A stretch of 64,000 bases of DNA from Trichostrongylus colubriformis (lineage: Eukaryota > Nematoda > Chromadorea > Rhabditida > Trichostrongylidae): assembly GCA_963978905.1 (NCBI GenBank), contig OZ022257.1, forward strand, positions 42,728,203 to 42,792,202. The letters run 5' to 3'. Below are positions 9,709-20,000 of the stretch, piece by piece. Below the pieces are notes generated by a model. That model was not told the DNA's origin, did not search any database, and was given only the letters and a program-made list of their open reading frames with translations. A program made the position numbers and the translations under genes. Numbering within the stretch: position 1 is the stretch's first letter; every line of letters begins with the position of its first letter.

Positions 9709-10690
9709 GGAGACAGTCGTTTGGCGCGGCCACTTACGCCCAATCTGCCATTTGGGGCACATGGGCCCTAGTTGCCACCCAAACACCGACCATTCGACGC
9801 ATCTTCTGCGTCCGGCAACTCATCCACAGCACGGAGCCCCCAAATTATCGCATAGAGGACCTTATCAAAGTAGCACTGCAAATTACCGAGAGGAAGCTCG
9901 TAACACAACTTCTGAATGATGGTAATACAACAACTCCGGAGTAAACAAACAGTGTTTCCCATTGTTGAAAGTGTAGTAGAGACGAAAAAAGCCAAAACGG
10001 GAAAGTTCGCCAGCGTAATAAAACGAGGTTTGCAGAAGTTAGTAATTTGCAGTTTTTGTTTAACGAAGCTTGGCACTATCCAACTATCATTACCCCAGAT
10101 ACAGCGAGTTGGTCAAAAAAAATTTCCCCGAAACTTTGACCAGGGGGTTATCTGGGGTGCTGATCACGAGTATGACATCCGTTTCTGGCGTTTGCGCCAA
10201 TTGGTGCAATTGTACCATGTTGGTGCTACAAATCGTTTTCACCAAAATCGCTGAAATATTGCCCAGGGGGTTATTTGAGATGCTAATCACGATATGACAT
10301 CCGTTTTTGATGTTTGCGTCGATTTGGTGCAATTGCACCATGTTGGCCAAAACAAGTTGTTGCACCGACATGGTGCAATTGCACCAAATTGGCGCAAACG
10401 TCAAAAACGGATGTCATATTCGTGATCAGCACCCCAAACAACCCCACTGGACGAAGGTTCAGCGAAAATTATTTTTTGACCAATTCGCGGTATTTGGGGA
10501 GGGTATCTGGAGTAGTATAGTTGAATAGTGCCCGAAGCTTTTGTATGGCAATTATCAACTACGATCATCTAAGGCTTTGTTGATGTGAACGAGTTATCCG
10601 TCGCAGAAAATGCGTCGAATGGTCGGCGTTAGGATGGCAGAAACGGCCCACACGCCCCGCTGAGCTGCAAGGGGTCGCGGAAAACGACAC
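9709..10690. repeat. Inverted arms flanking another MITE
   Basis: ACCGACCATTCGACGCATCT near 9788-9807 is matched in reverse complement near 10607-10637 (ATGCGTCGAATGGTCGGCG). This suggests an older inverted-repeat element into which the 10072-10532 element later inserted. The outer boundaries are not resolved. Confidence 0.45.
10072..10532. repeat. MITE with 8-bp target duplication (hAT-like)
   Basis: The terminal repeats are GGCACTATCCAACTAT (left) and ATAGTTGAATAGTGCC (right). The element is flanked on both sides by the same 8 bases, CGAAGCTT, at 10064-10071 and 10533-10540. An 8-bp duplication is characteristic of hAT elements. Internally there are direct and inverted copies of a unit containing ATGACATCCGTTTTTGA and the perfect 16-bp palindrome TGGTGCAATTGCACCA (two exact copies, in the centre of the fold). 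There is no coding capacity. Confidence 0.8.
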
Positions 10691-10935
10691 ACACCCACCC
10701 GGGCGTGACTCTGAGTCTCAAATGAGGTCACACCCCAGGTGCAAGCGCGATCATTAAGTGTACATAAGCTGTGTATTATGTGCCGAAGGTAACTTATAGA
10801 TAGATACGTGAGAGAGTGTGCTGTTGGTTGTGGTGGAATACCAGAGCGCTGTAACTGTTTCCTCGCACCATAGGTGCGAAGGTTTCGCACCATTTGTGCG
10901 AAAATTTCCACTCGTACCACTTCATACCCAAAGTT

Positions 10936-11375
10936 ATGGCCGACGAAAGCCACGTCTACCCTATAATAGGGACGAAAACCGTTCGACAGTACATGAAAGA
11001 AATGTTCATGGCTGTTTACAATCTCGCAACAGGTCATTTCGACTTTGCCGTCTTTCTCTCGAAAATTTTTAAATGTGATGGTTGCAGGTGCACGCACTAC
11101 ATTTGATTATACGCCTTGGCCTACTTTGTTTCGCCTTGACTACGTCTTCAGGGGATTTCTACAGCTCAGCTTGGCTTTCGATTGCAAGATTGACACAAAT
11201 AAGTTCGCCATCGCTGAAACATCTGGGATTTCGTGATGTCGTATTTTTCATGATTTTCATGGCCACAAGTTCAGTGGTTTTCTATTTAGTGTTAGCAGCA
11301 ATAAAAAAATTCTCCAGCAATCGTTACGGGCCACAAGTGTTATGTGATGCTAGCTTTGTTTCTTGTCTGAAATAG
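10936..11375 (+). CDS. Possible small membrane-protein gene start (unresolved)
   Basis: An ATG at 10936 opens a protein-like frame, MADESHVYPIIGTKTV and onward through YMKEMFMAVYNLATG. A potential donor CAG|GTCATT follows, with an acceptor TTGCAG just upstream of 11088. Two alternative frames beyond this both look plausible. One contains two hydrophobic segments (LIIRLGLLCFALTTSS and VVFFMIFMATSSVVFYLVLA) and ends at 11375; the other gives FDYTPWPTLFRLDYVF and ends at 11236. The product could be a small multi-pass membrane protein, but I cannot join exons with certainty or name a family. It lies upstream of rsr-2 on the same strand. Confidence 0.35.
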
Positions 11376-12276
11376 TTACACTATCCGCAGCGATACACAT
11401 ATTCTCTTTTGTATGAGAAAATGCTCAAATTTGCTTTCAAAATGCCTTCCACGAATGCTTATGACCCATGTTCACGGAATGTTTCTTTGAAGGCTTCGCA
11501 TAGATTGATGATAGTGGAGGTGTGCTTCATTTTTGAAGAACTTTCGAGAATGAGCTTTATTCACGGAGATTTTTTTCATGACAGTACTTTGCGTACAGGC
11601 TCCAGCAAACTTCACACTTCCTGATGTTGCGGGTTTTTGGAGTGTGCCCGTTTACCGCTACACCTGTGATTTGAAAGAAGCTGGTAGACGCATTTCAGTA
11701 TAGTTTGCTCCAGTATAGTTCGATTGAAGGCGAGAACCTAAGCTTGGAAAAGTTGTTTGGCTGATTTTGAATTGGAGAGCTTCTTGATTTTGTTGGAGTA
11801 AAGCTCTCTAGAAGAGAAACCTTCAGCGATTCTGATCATGAGAACGCGAATATACCTACTCTAAAACCTCCTGTGGAAGCTAGTACTGGTTTCGATGGTT
11901 GTGAGACATAGATGAATTGAAAAATCCTATCATAGTCATGCATACTTTGTCTACTTGATTGAACTTTTCTCCTAAACAGTTTCCTCATGCTCATACAAAG
12001 GCGTCTGTGTATGTTTGGTCATAATTATTGTAGACATCATAGAACGGACAAGTAAAGTCCTTTTGAAGTGATTCTTTCGTAGTTCCATCCGGAGTGAGTG
12101 CAACCCCATTGTGAAAAATTTCATAAGATGATTCTGCCTGCTCGTTTTGTTAACCCGCGTATGAGCTTAAATTCTATTTATCATTAGTACTTGTGTCGTC
12201 GAAATGGTTGAGATGAATGGGTTTGTGTCTTCAGCTCATTGTAGTTTTACTTTCCTCAGACTTGTTTTCACTGCAG
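11376..12276. other. Intergenic region upstream of rsr-2
   Basis: No convincing gene or repeat. It presumably contains the promoter of the rsr-2/sinh-1 transcription unit, but no specific element can be pointed to. Confidence 0.45.
12265..12276 (+). promoter_or_regulatory. Likely trans-splice acceptor for rsr-2
   Basis: TTTTCACTGCAG ends at 12276, 22 bases before the rsr-2 ATG. A pyrimidine-rich acceptor so close to the start with no upstream coding exon is what SL trans-splicing produces in nematodes. SL1 is expected for a first gene, but the leader identity is inferred. Confidence 0.6.
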
Positions 12277-12298
12277 GCTCTTCCAGGCCGTATAAAGC

Positions 12299-15200
12299 AT
12301 GTACAACGGTATTGGTCTTCAGACGGCGAGGGGTACAGGTACCAATGGATATGTACAAGCAAACCTTTCCAATTTATTGCTCTCGAAGGTGAGTTTTTTC
12401 TCTTTACTAATTCTGCGGTAGAACTTTCTCAACAAATAGCTATGTGCTGTGTTTCAGAAACGTGTAGAATACAACAGTGAGGCTGACATTCGCAGAGCTG
12501 AAGCAGAGATCAATAGGGGTCCAAATGAAGAGATCCTTCAGCATCAAAGGAAGAGAATCATTGAAATGAAATGTGCAGAATTCGAGATGCTTATGGAGGA
12601 GAAGGTTCAGATTTCATATTTGAAGTTGTAGGTTGTGAGTCATCTGTTGTATTTTAGGGTTTCGACGACGATGAAATTCAGAAGAAAGTTTCGGATTATC
12701 GGAAACTCCTCTTGGGTCAGCTCGAGTCGGGTGAACTCAACTTAGATGCTGAACTTGGCAATAGGGATTCACACGCTAGAGCAAAAGCTGCTGTTAAGGT
12801 ATAGCGGATATTCCGTGGTTTTTTTTGTAGTTTCTGTTGTTCGTTATGATGGCAGGGAGCTTTTTTTCTCTTGAAAGAGCTAAAATGTTCATTATTTTAG
12901 TCATGTGTACTTTCGGTTCAGATATATCTGAACACAGCGGCTACATAATTCCTATATAAACACACGAACTTTCTTTTATTTCTCCTTGAAACACTGCTAA
13001 TTTTGAACGAGCAAACTTGAATGAAATCCGATTCGTGATGCTAGCTCGACGTATTTTAACTTTTTTGAGGGCGCAATGAACGTGATTCAATTTCGATTAT
13101 GCTTAACGTGCTCGGCGCAATATTGCGTCGTGGAAGTAACAATCACCTTTTCTGGTCTTCAGAACATAATCCAATCATGATTTTGACAACCTTTTTACTA
13201 TGTAGTTTTACTCGTGACTTAAAGGTTTCATTGTGTTGTGAGAAATTGCATAGATTTGGCCAGTCTGTGGGATTTCAGGGTCGCGATAGAATGAGGGATG
13301 CTCTAGGATTGAGCAAAGACTTTGTTCCGGGAAAGTCCATGGAAAAGTATGTGAATTCTCAATTTGTTTTGTTTTAGTTGGTTTTTATTCGAAGTTCTCA
13401 AATATCACATTTGATAGATAGGTTTTAGCCTAGTTATTTGCAGTATGAAGAAAACCGATGTGGTCGGAGCTGCTCTTGCTGCACCAGTCGCGAGCGCAGG
13501 AGATTCATTGTTGAGTACACTCAAAAAGGAAATGAAAGAAAAGTCGGAGAAGGATAAGGTGAGTTAGGTCCCTAGTAAATGGCTTCGGACTTTAGTTTAA
13601 CTTCTCTCTATGTTTTCTTTTTCACTTTAATGACCTCCGTCTTATTCCTGGTCCGAACGCCAGTATCCTCGAGGAACGTGGTCTCGATTTTTCGATACAT
13701 TATCATACTGTACTATTTTATTTCTTTATAGCTTTTAATGATTCTTTTCACATTGTAGTTAACCTCTTCCCAATTGAATTAAGCACTCGCATCAAGCTTC
13801 TATCACTCTGCCTCGATTCAATGCTCTTTAGTTCGACATCTCAATAGAATCGTTCGTGTGTAAAGACAATGATCCAAGGATAGCTTTAAAAACGAAGATT
13901 GCTCTTCAGAAAAACCGCCGAGAAAAACACTTGAGGGATGGACGACCTGCTGTTAATGAGGTTTTGAGAGGTTAAGGCTCATTCTTGCTATGTTTCGAGC
14001 AGCTCATAATACGCTTTTTCATGAGATCGCGTGTATTTAGGATTCTCCTCAAAGAGAGTGGGTGGATAAAAATGTTAGACGGTAGGTAGTCTCAAGAAAA
14101 TTTTGAAATCGAACTGTTTAGTTTTTCGCAAATTCCAATGGACATGTTGTTATGGTTCTTGGTTTCATTTTCAACTGGTTCGACTCACTGTTGAGATGAA
14201 CACTCTTGTTTGCCTAGGATACTGAGCGCTAAGATCACGCCATCGTAATGAAGGCGTTTCGTTATCGCCGCATAGTGTGCTCTGCAAAGTGAACAGGGTG
14301 TAGGTTTCACACAATTCGAAATGCTAATCATGGGGCATTCATATAACATTCCTACCTGCTTGATTAGATTTTAAGAGGTTAAAGCTTACAAGTTTTCTTC
14401 ATCGACCATCTTCGCTACGTCTTTGTTTGCTTAACTGTTATCAATGTTAGGGTCCTTTATCAAGTGCTCGAAAGGGTCAGTCGTCGATCTTTTCCGCGCT
14501 GAAGCAGACACCCAACACTCAGCATCCGTCTGGAGTCAAATCTCTTTTGGGCTTGTGTAGTTCTTTTGCTTGTAGTTCTGCACAATGTAGTTTTTCAAGT
14601 AATTTGTTAGCAGAATCGATGGAGAAAGGCGGAATGTTGACGATGCTGGTTCTGCTGGATCTGTTATGTGCAAATGATGATAATCTGATTTTTCTGCGAA
14701 GGCTAACTAGTGGCTTTCACTGTAGCCTCTCCTGTACTTCCTGTTATTGCTTCAAAATTTCTGGTCTTCTTTCACCATGAGATTCTTGAAGGTTTAGCTC
14801 TTTTCGAGCGCATTTCCTCGGAAATGTTCTCCTCAATACTTTTTTTTCATTTTCACGAAAAAAAAAACACCACCATTCTCTTCCGCGATATTTTCAATCT
14901 CTTGGCCTTTCTTCGGTTTGACCTTTCTGCGGCGTCGGTTCTGGGGAAATTGTGTTCTTGCCTTCATTTTTGCGTTTCCCTGAATGATGACAGGTGAAAA
15001 GCACACCTGAAATTGGCACATCGTAAATGACGATGGTAACGGTACTGGTAATGGGCTTGCTAGGTTTCAAGCCCTATCGTTAGGGCTAACATCATGCTTC
15101 GCAGCGGATTCTCATCATTGGTTACCTGTCCTCAACCACCAGCGGGAAACTACCCCTCCCAGTGTGCATGTCTACCTTAGTAGTTCTATGCACAGTTGTT

Positions 15201-16700
15201 TGCTATGATCTTATAAACTTTGTTCACTATTTAGCTTCTCCTGTAACCAAATTTTTTATTCAGAAGCGGAAGAAACGTCGTCACGAAAGCAGCTCCTCTT
15301 CTAGTTCTGACAGCAGCTCGTCAGGCAAGTTTTTGTTTTTGATCTTATGTGCTCTTCTGTTTCCTCATTGTGCACCGTATTGCATTTGATTTATGACAAT
15401 TTTCAAAAGTGAGGCATCGAAAGTAGTTTAAAAGCACGAAAGGTACATGTTAAATCGCTCATGTGCAATCTTATTGGAAAAGATGAATGGACACTCTTTT
15501 CGAAACGGGTGACACTCTGAGAGTGTTGGTAACTGTGCTGCGCGCGTTTGAATTACATTGCACTCTATAAATGATAACTCAATCTTCTAATACTTTCCAT
15601 TCTTGCTCTCGCTATATTCACACGGGCGTTAAATTATGTTCGAGGGAAACAGACTGATTGTATAAGTTGTATAGGTAATGGAGGTTCTTGTACATCTCTT
15701 TAACTTCTCTTTTTACTAGAGTCTTTTAGATTCGTCAGAGGAATCCTCTGATTCTGATGACTCATCTAGTTCCGACAGCGACGGATCCAGTAGTAGTGGA
15801 AGTGTGAAACGGAAACGGTGTGTTCCATTTTCTTTTCATCAAACTCCTCAATTCTTTTCAAATCAAATCTGATTGCAAAATTAACGAGCAGAGTTACACT
15901 GTTTTTTCTAGATCCAGAAAGGTTGATGTCGAAAAAAAGAAGTCGAGTGAGAAAAAGCGTGACCACGAAGTGAAGAGTAGTCGAGATAGGAGGAATGAAG
16001 ACAAAAACCGAAGAAGAGGCGAGGATGAAAGTGGAAGCAGTCGCAGAGATAAAGAAGATCGCGAAATCAGACACAGGTACGTGAATAATGGGTTCAAACG
16101 AAGGCTAGGACTCATTTTGAATGGTTAGATCATCCATTCAGAAAAGAAGAAAGCCGCCACGATACCTCTCGGAGAAATCGTGCGCGCACACCGCCTCGTC
16201 GATCTCCAAGCGATGATTCACGGAGAAGGAAAGCTCGCGATGCAAATGATAAGGAAAGAAGAAGAAAGTCGAGGAGTCGTAGTCCGCGTAGGAGAAGCTC
16301 AAGTCCTCGACGAAGAAGCCGCAGTCCACGTGATCGGGAAAGTCGTACTCGTAATCGAGATAGGAGGTGAGGGATTTTGTTGATTTGACTTTGAGCTCGG
16401 TGTCTTCGCAAAAGCGCTTTCAAATAACGTGTTTTATTCTACGCGCATGATAAGTACATTGCTGTTCATTTTACTTTCAGCGATGAAAAACTACCCGTAC
16501 GTCAAATAAAGGAAGAGCCGCGTTCGAGTGACGAAGAGGAGCAACCGAAGAATTCAGCCGACAAGCAGTCGCAAAGATCACCTGATGTACGCGAGAGCCA
16601 CGAAAGTCCACAATCAGATCGTGGCAGCACGTCTGATTCAAACTCTGGTGATTCCTGGAAATATAAAATGAAGAGTACCGTGAGCGTGGTTAAGCGGTGA
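12299..16700 (+). CDS. rsr-2: RSR-2, SRRM2/Cwc21-type spliceosome protein
   Basis: Ten exons: 12299-12388, 12458-12604, 12658-12798, 13279-13346, 13444-13558, 15264-15324, 15730-15817, 15912-16076, 16142-16366 and 16481-16700 (TGA). Phases agree throughout and give about 439 residues. The start [20 protein letters not shown] is the hallmark of SRRM2/SRm300, Cwc21 and RSR-2. Residues about 31-95 form the cwf21 domain ([12 protein letters not shown], then [20 protein letters not shown]), which family knowledge says binds Prp8/Snu114 in the spliceosome. Exons 6-7 encode acidic poly-serine, and exons 8-9 an RS-rich tail ([19 protein letters not shown]). The length fits the nematode orthologue rather than giant vertebrate SRRM2. 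The exon 6 donor is GC, not GT. Intron 2 starts with the weak donor GTTCAG. The terminal exon is the least conserved part. Confidence 0.93.
13559..15263 (+). other. Long rsr-2 intron 5 with exon-like islands
   Basis: At 1.7 kb this is the longest intron of the gene. It holds exon-like segments at 13832-13960, 14041-14081 and 14218-14248 with good acceptors (CTCTTTAG, GTATTTAG, TTGCCTAG). Read in the phase left by exon 5, they join into 67 codons ending in TAA. Another open segment, 14451-14780, is serine/glutamine-rich at first. See findings. Confidence 0.5.
15325..15729 (+). other. GC-AG intron of rsr-2
   Basis: The exon/intron junction reads CAG|GCAAGT at 15324/15325 and the acceptor is CTTTTAG at 15729. 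Using the nearby GT (15329) or the alternative acceptor ACTAG gives early stops. The GC donor alone keeps the acidic poly-serine frame open (SSSSG then [11 protein letters not shown]). Confidence 0.8.
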
Positions 16701-16883
16701 AATGAATTTTGTATTGATATACTACCTCATGCTTTTTCTGCGAAACTTTGATATCGTTCCTAATTTTCCCGATGGACTTGTCTGTCATTGTCTGCTTCGA
16801 AATGGTTGTTGTATATGTTTTGTCTCCAATCGTGTTGAGAATTTCTCGTGTACTTACATAATTATAGCATTTCGTGTGTATGA

Positions 16884-16889
16884 AATAAA
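16884..16889 (+). terminator. Poly(A) signal of rsr-2
   Basis: AATAAA lies 184 bases after the rsr-2 stop codon and 135 bases before the sinh-1 ATG, the usual position for a 3' end inside a nematode operon. Confidence 0.75.
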
Positions 16890-16948
16890 ATAGTTCAGGT
16901 TAATATGTATAGTTGTGTGAAGAAGTCAAGGTGTTTCACCAAAACTGC

Positions 16949-17022
16949 TTTGCTTGTTTTATTTTTGTTTTTTATTTCTATTTTTATCATTAGCCGAACA
17001 AATATTCATCAAAGCACTGCAG
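16949..17022 (+). promoter_or_regulatory. U-rich intercistronic element and SL2-type acceptor
   Basis: A T-rich run (TTGTTTTATTTTTGTTTTTT and following, 16954-16990) precedes the acceptors ATCATTAG (ending 16993) and AGCACTGCAG (ending 17022), the latter immediately before GATGG of sinh-1. A U-rich element about 60-70 bases past the poly(A) signal is the known determinant of SL2 trans-splicing in C. elegans operons. Which acceptor is used is not decided by the sequence. Confidence 0.6.
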
Positions 17023-17023
17023 G

Positions 17024-20000
17024 ATGGCGTTTTCCGATGAACAGGAGCTTATTGATCAGATTCGACATGAACTACGAATGGAAGACGACACGGGGACGTG
17101 CGCTCGTGTTGTACCTCCAGAAAGACGGTAATTGACTACTCGATTATAAAGAGAGTGACAGAATTTACGAGCATTGTGCCACCACTTGTTTCATTTGACG
17201 CTTGCCGTCAGTTCGTTCCTTAACACCAGTTTTTATTCGCTAACACCACATGTGTGCACCGATACGCGGAGCTGTGCAAAAGCAGGACGAGGGACAATTT
17301 TATTGATTCTTGAAAGTGAAAATAGAGAAGCCGGTGCTGCGAGAGTGCCATAAAAACGAAGTGAAGTGGTCAGCAAAGCTGAGAAATAAAACCCCTGGTT
17401 ACTCCGTTGTCCTCTGTTGTGGGGTGTTTTTCGGCTTTACTCACCTGTTACGTATCGATTGAAATCAAGCGCATCTGCGATGTGTGGCGGTTATGCGAAG
17501 CATGTGACTTGTGTTGGAGAAACTGTGCGTGCGAGCCTCGTACTGCTGAAGAAATCTCACTAATGTGAAACTGTGAATGTGTTGGAAAGTTCTTTGTTTG
17601 CACAATGCATGTCCGAAACCGGCATGTCCAAGGATTGGGTCAATACCTCATTTGGCCGACTGACCGTGATTCAGTCGCTGAAAACTATGTTCTAACATCT
17701 GAAGACATTAGGATTTGTTTATAAGAGCCTGTTAAGACGTGCAAAATATGGTGGTCTTCCAATGGATTTTCGGATGACAACTAGTTCGGACGAAGAGGAT
17801 ATGGACTTTGGTGACCACTATGATTTCTACGAAGTTGGTTCCATTTGTATTTCAGTTTGAAGTTATTTAGATTGGCTAGGATCTCTCGCTTTGGTGATTT
17901 TTTTCTTTTGAGGTCCCTCTTGTGGAAGATCCCGTTCATACCAGAGAAATCATCGAAGAACGATTGCGTTCGCGGACTGGAGAAAGTGGCGATGCGTTGG
18001 GATTTCAAACGAGTTCGTAACCCAAAGAAATATGAAAATAATCCGTGTCTTCCCATATATGAACCTTCTTTTCACGGTGTGGTTCAAAGTTGACGATTGG
18101 CGCAGTTAGGCGAAAGAATTAGATACGTTCCGATTGGACGACCAAGCGAGAAAAGAAATTTCTTCCATTTGGGACACTAAAAGTTTTTGACGAATATGCC
18201 ACAGCGTATCTTTTACTTTCAGTTTGTCCTCCTTTTCACACTTTCCATAGTATAAACTCGTAAAATCTGGAGATTATCTAATACGCGCGCGATTGGTTCC
18301 AGTAGATTTCAGCGTTTCTTTTCACTCCACAAGTGTAAAGAGGTTGGGACACTCCACCTGCGTCAGATCGCTGAATCGGCGACTGTCGCGCCTGGCCAAT
18401 TCATACCGAGAACGCATCGCAGTGGCTGTGCCCATTAACGCTATCCGCGTGGCTCCACCCTAGTGTCGTGCTCCACAGCGCAGGTGTAAGTGCTTAGACA
18501 AGATATATGAGTGTATGCTATATAGCTAATTTTTAGCGACGTCGATGTGACATATTACTATTTTGCAGCCAGTGGCAATAGGAAAAGCTCGGATGAACTG
18601 TTCGTTACCAAAGATGTGGAACCGATCAAAAAACATTTCAAGAAGCGATCGGCTGTTTCTAGGTATCGGCTCAATTTATATGAATTATGTACAGCTTAAA
18701 TCTAGGTCAAATATACAGTCGTAGGTACAAGAGCGTATGCAGTCAAACTCTTCGTCTGATTTGGCTTATGCAATGACGTGAAGGGGCAAACGATGAGCGA
18801 AGCAATCTTTGCCCCACCACACGGGCCTACTACATAGTAATGCTAGTACCCTGGAGGTGATCGAATGGTTAGCCTAGAGTGGCTTAGGCGGGTGTGTACC
18901 CTTATGTCATAATTTTCGCAACGCGGCATGTGTGGGGTCATGTCACCCATGAGGGTGTGTACCCTTACATCAGGATGCCGCACTGCGCCATGTCGCAAGC
19001 GAAGCAGTGCGGACGAGCCAAAGACGCCGTGTGTTGGGTCCCGAAGCGATTACAAGTCAACTGCGTATTGCACCCCTAGCACTGCCGTGTAAGGCCGCTT
19101 TCATACTTTGCGCACCGACGCCGTCATCTGCATTGATTTGACGCCGTCACGCGCGTGACGGCGTCGGTGCGCAAAGTATGAAAGCGGCCTAATCGTTTTA
19201 AGACCCAACTACCATGACGCGCATAGCTCGCACACACTGCGCAGCACGCCGCTCGTAGTCGTGCGAAAATTCTGGTATAAGAGTACACACCAGGCCTGGG
19301 CTACAGTCATACTCACTGTCGGCAGGGCGTGGCTGCGTTCACAGGCAGGGAGGGAGAGAGGCAAGGGGGAGATGCAGACATGACGCAGGCAGCGAGGTAG
19401 GGTGGCATAGGCGGGGAAGCAGATGTACGCAGCCACGCCCTGTCGCCGGCACCGCAAAGTACGACCGCAGCTTTAGACGGAGGATTCGACCTCCGCATTA
19501 TGCGAATTGGAGTACGCACAAGATCACCTCCGCACAGCGAATAATATGATTTGACTGCGGATTCCTAGGGGACGAATAGTACGCTTGAAATCATTGCTCG
19601 AATGGTCAACCATGGGTTCTACTTCTTTGTCATTTACAGGAGCGATTGATCGAAAGTTTAATCGCTCCGAATTGCTGGTGTTTATTTTCTGCCGTACAGG
19701 TTTGTTAAGGTGGAACGTTTATTATGCCTGACGTTTCGACAATCTGGTCGTTATCAAAGGCCTGAAAGCATTTCACAACTTATCGCTTCTGCTTATCCTG
19801 CTCACATTTCGATCCGATACAACTTATAAGAGAAACCAACGAGGTCGAAATTCCGATACTAAACTGCTCACCTTGGTTCCACCAGCACCGAGCTTGCCTG
19901 ACTTCAAGAACACAACGGAGCAAGTGAGACTACCCGGTCGCGCATTGCTATGTTTGGATAGGATGTGTACGTGCAATGCGTTGCATACCCACTATCAGAG

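Noticed and set aside
9188..9944. Long open frames on both strands across 9188-9944
   Set aside because: They lie on the arms of the 9319-9692 palindrome and mirror one another; there are no splice sites or family motifs.
10594..11097. A 167-codon minus-strand open frame
   Set aside because: It runs through a repeat arm and opposite the more protein-like plus-strand frame starting at 10936; it has no supporting motifs.
15820..16423. Minus-strand arginine/serine-rich frames opposite rsr-2
   Set aside because: They are antisense reflections of the RS-coding exons.
17845..18093. Plus-strand frame with MRWDFKRVRN, reminiscent of the SIN1 WDFG motif
   Set aside because: The alternative frame 17913-18012 has a good acceptor, fits the phases of exons 2 and 4 and gives REIIEERLRSRTGE; using the WDF frame breaks the joins. 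It remains the least comfortable choice in the gene model.
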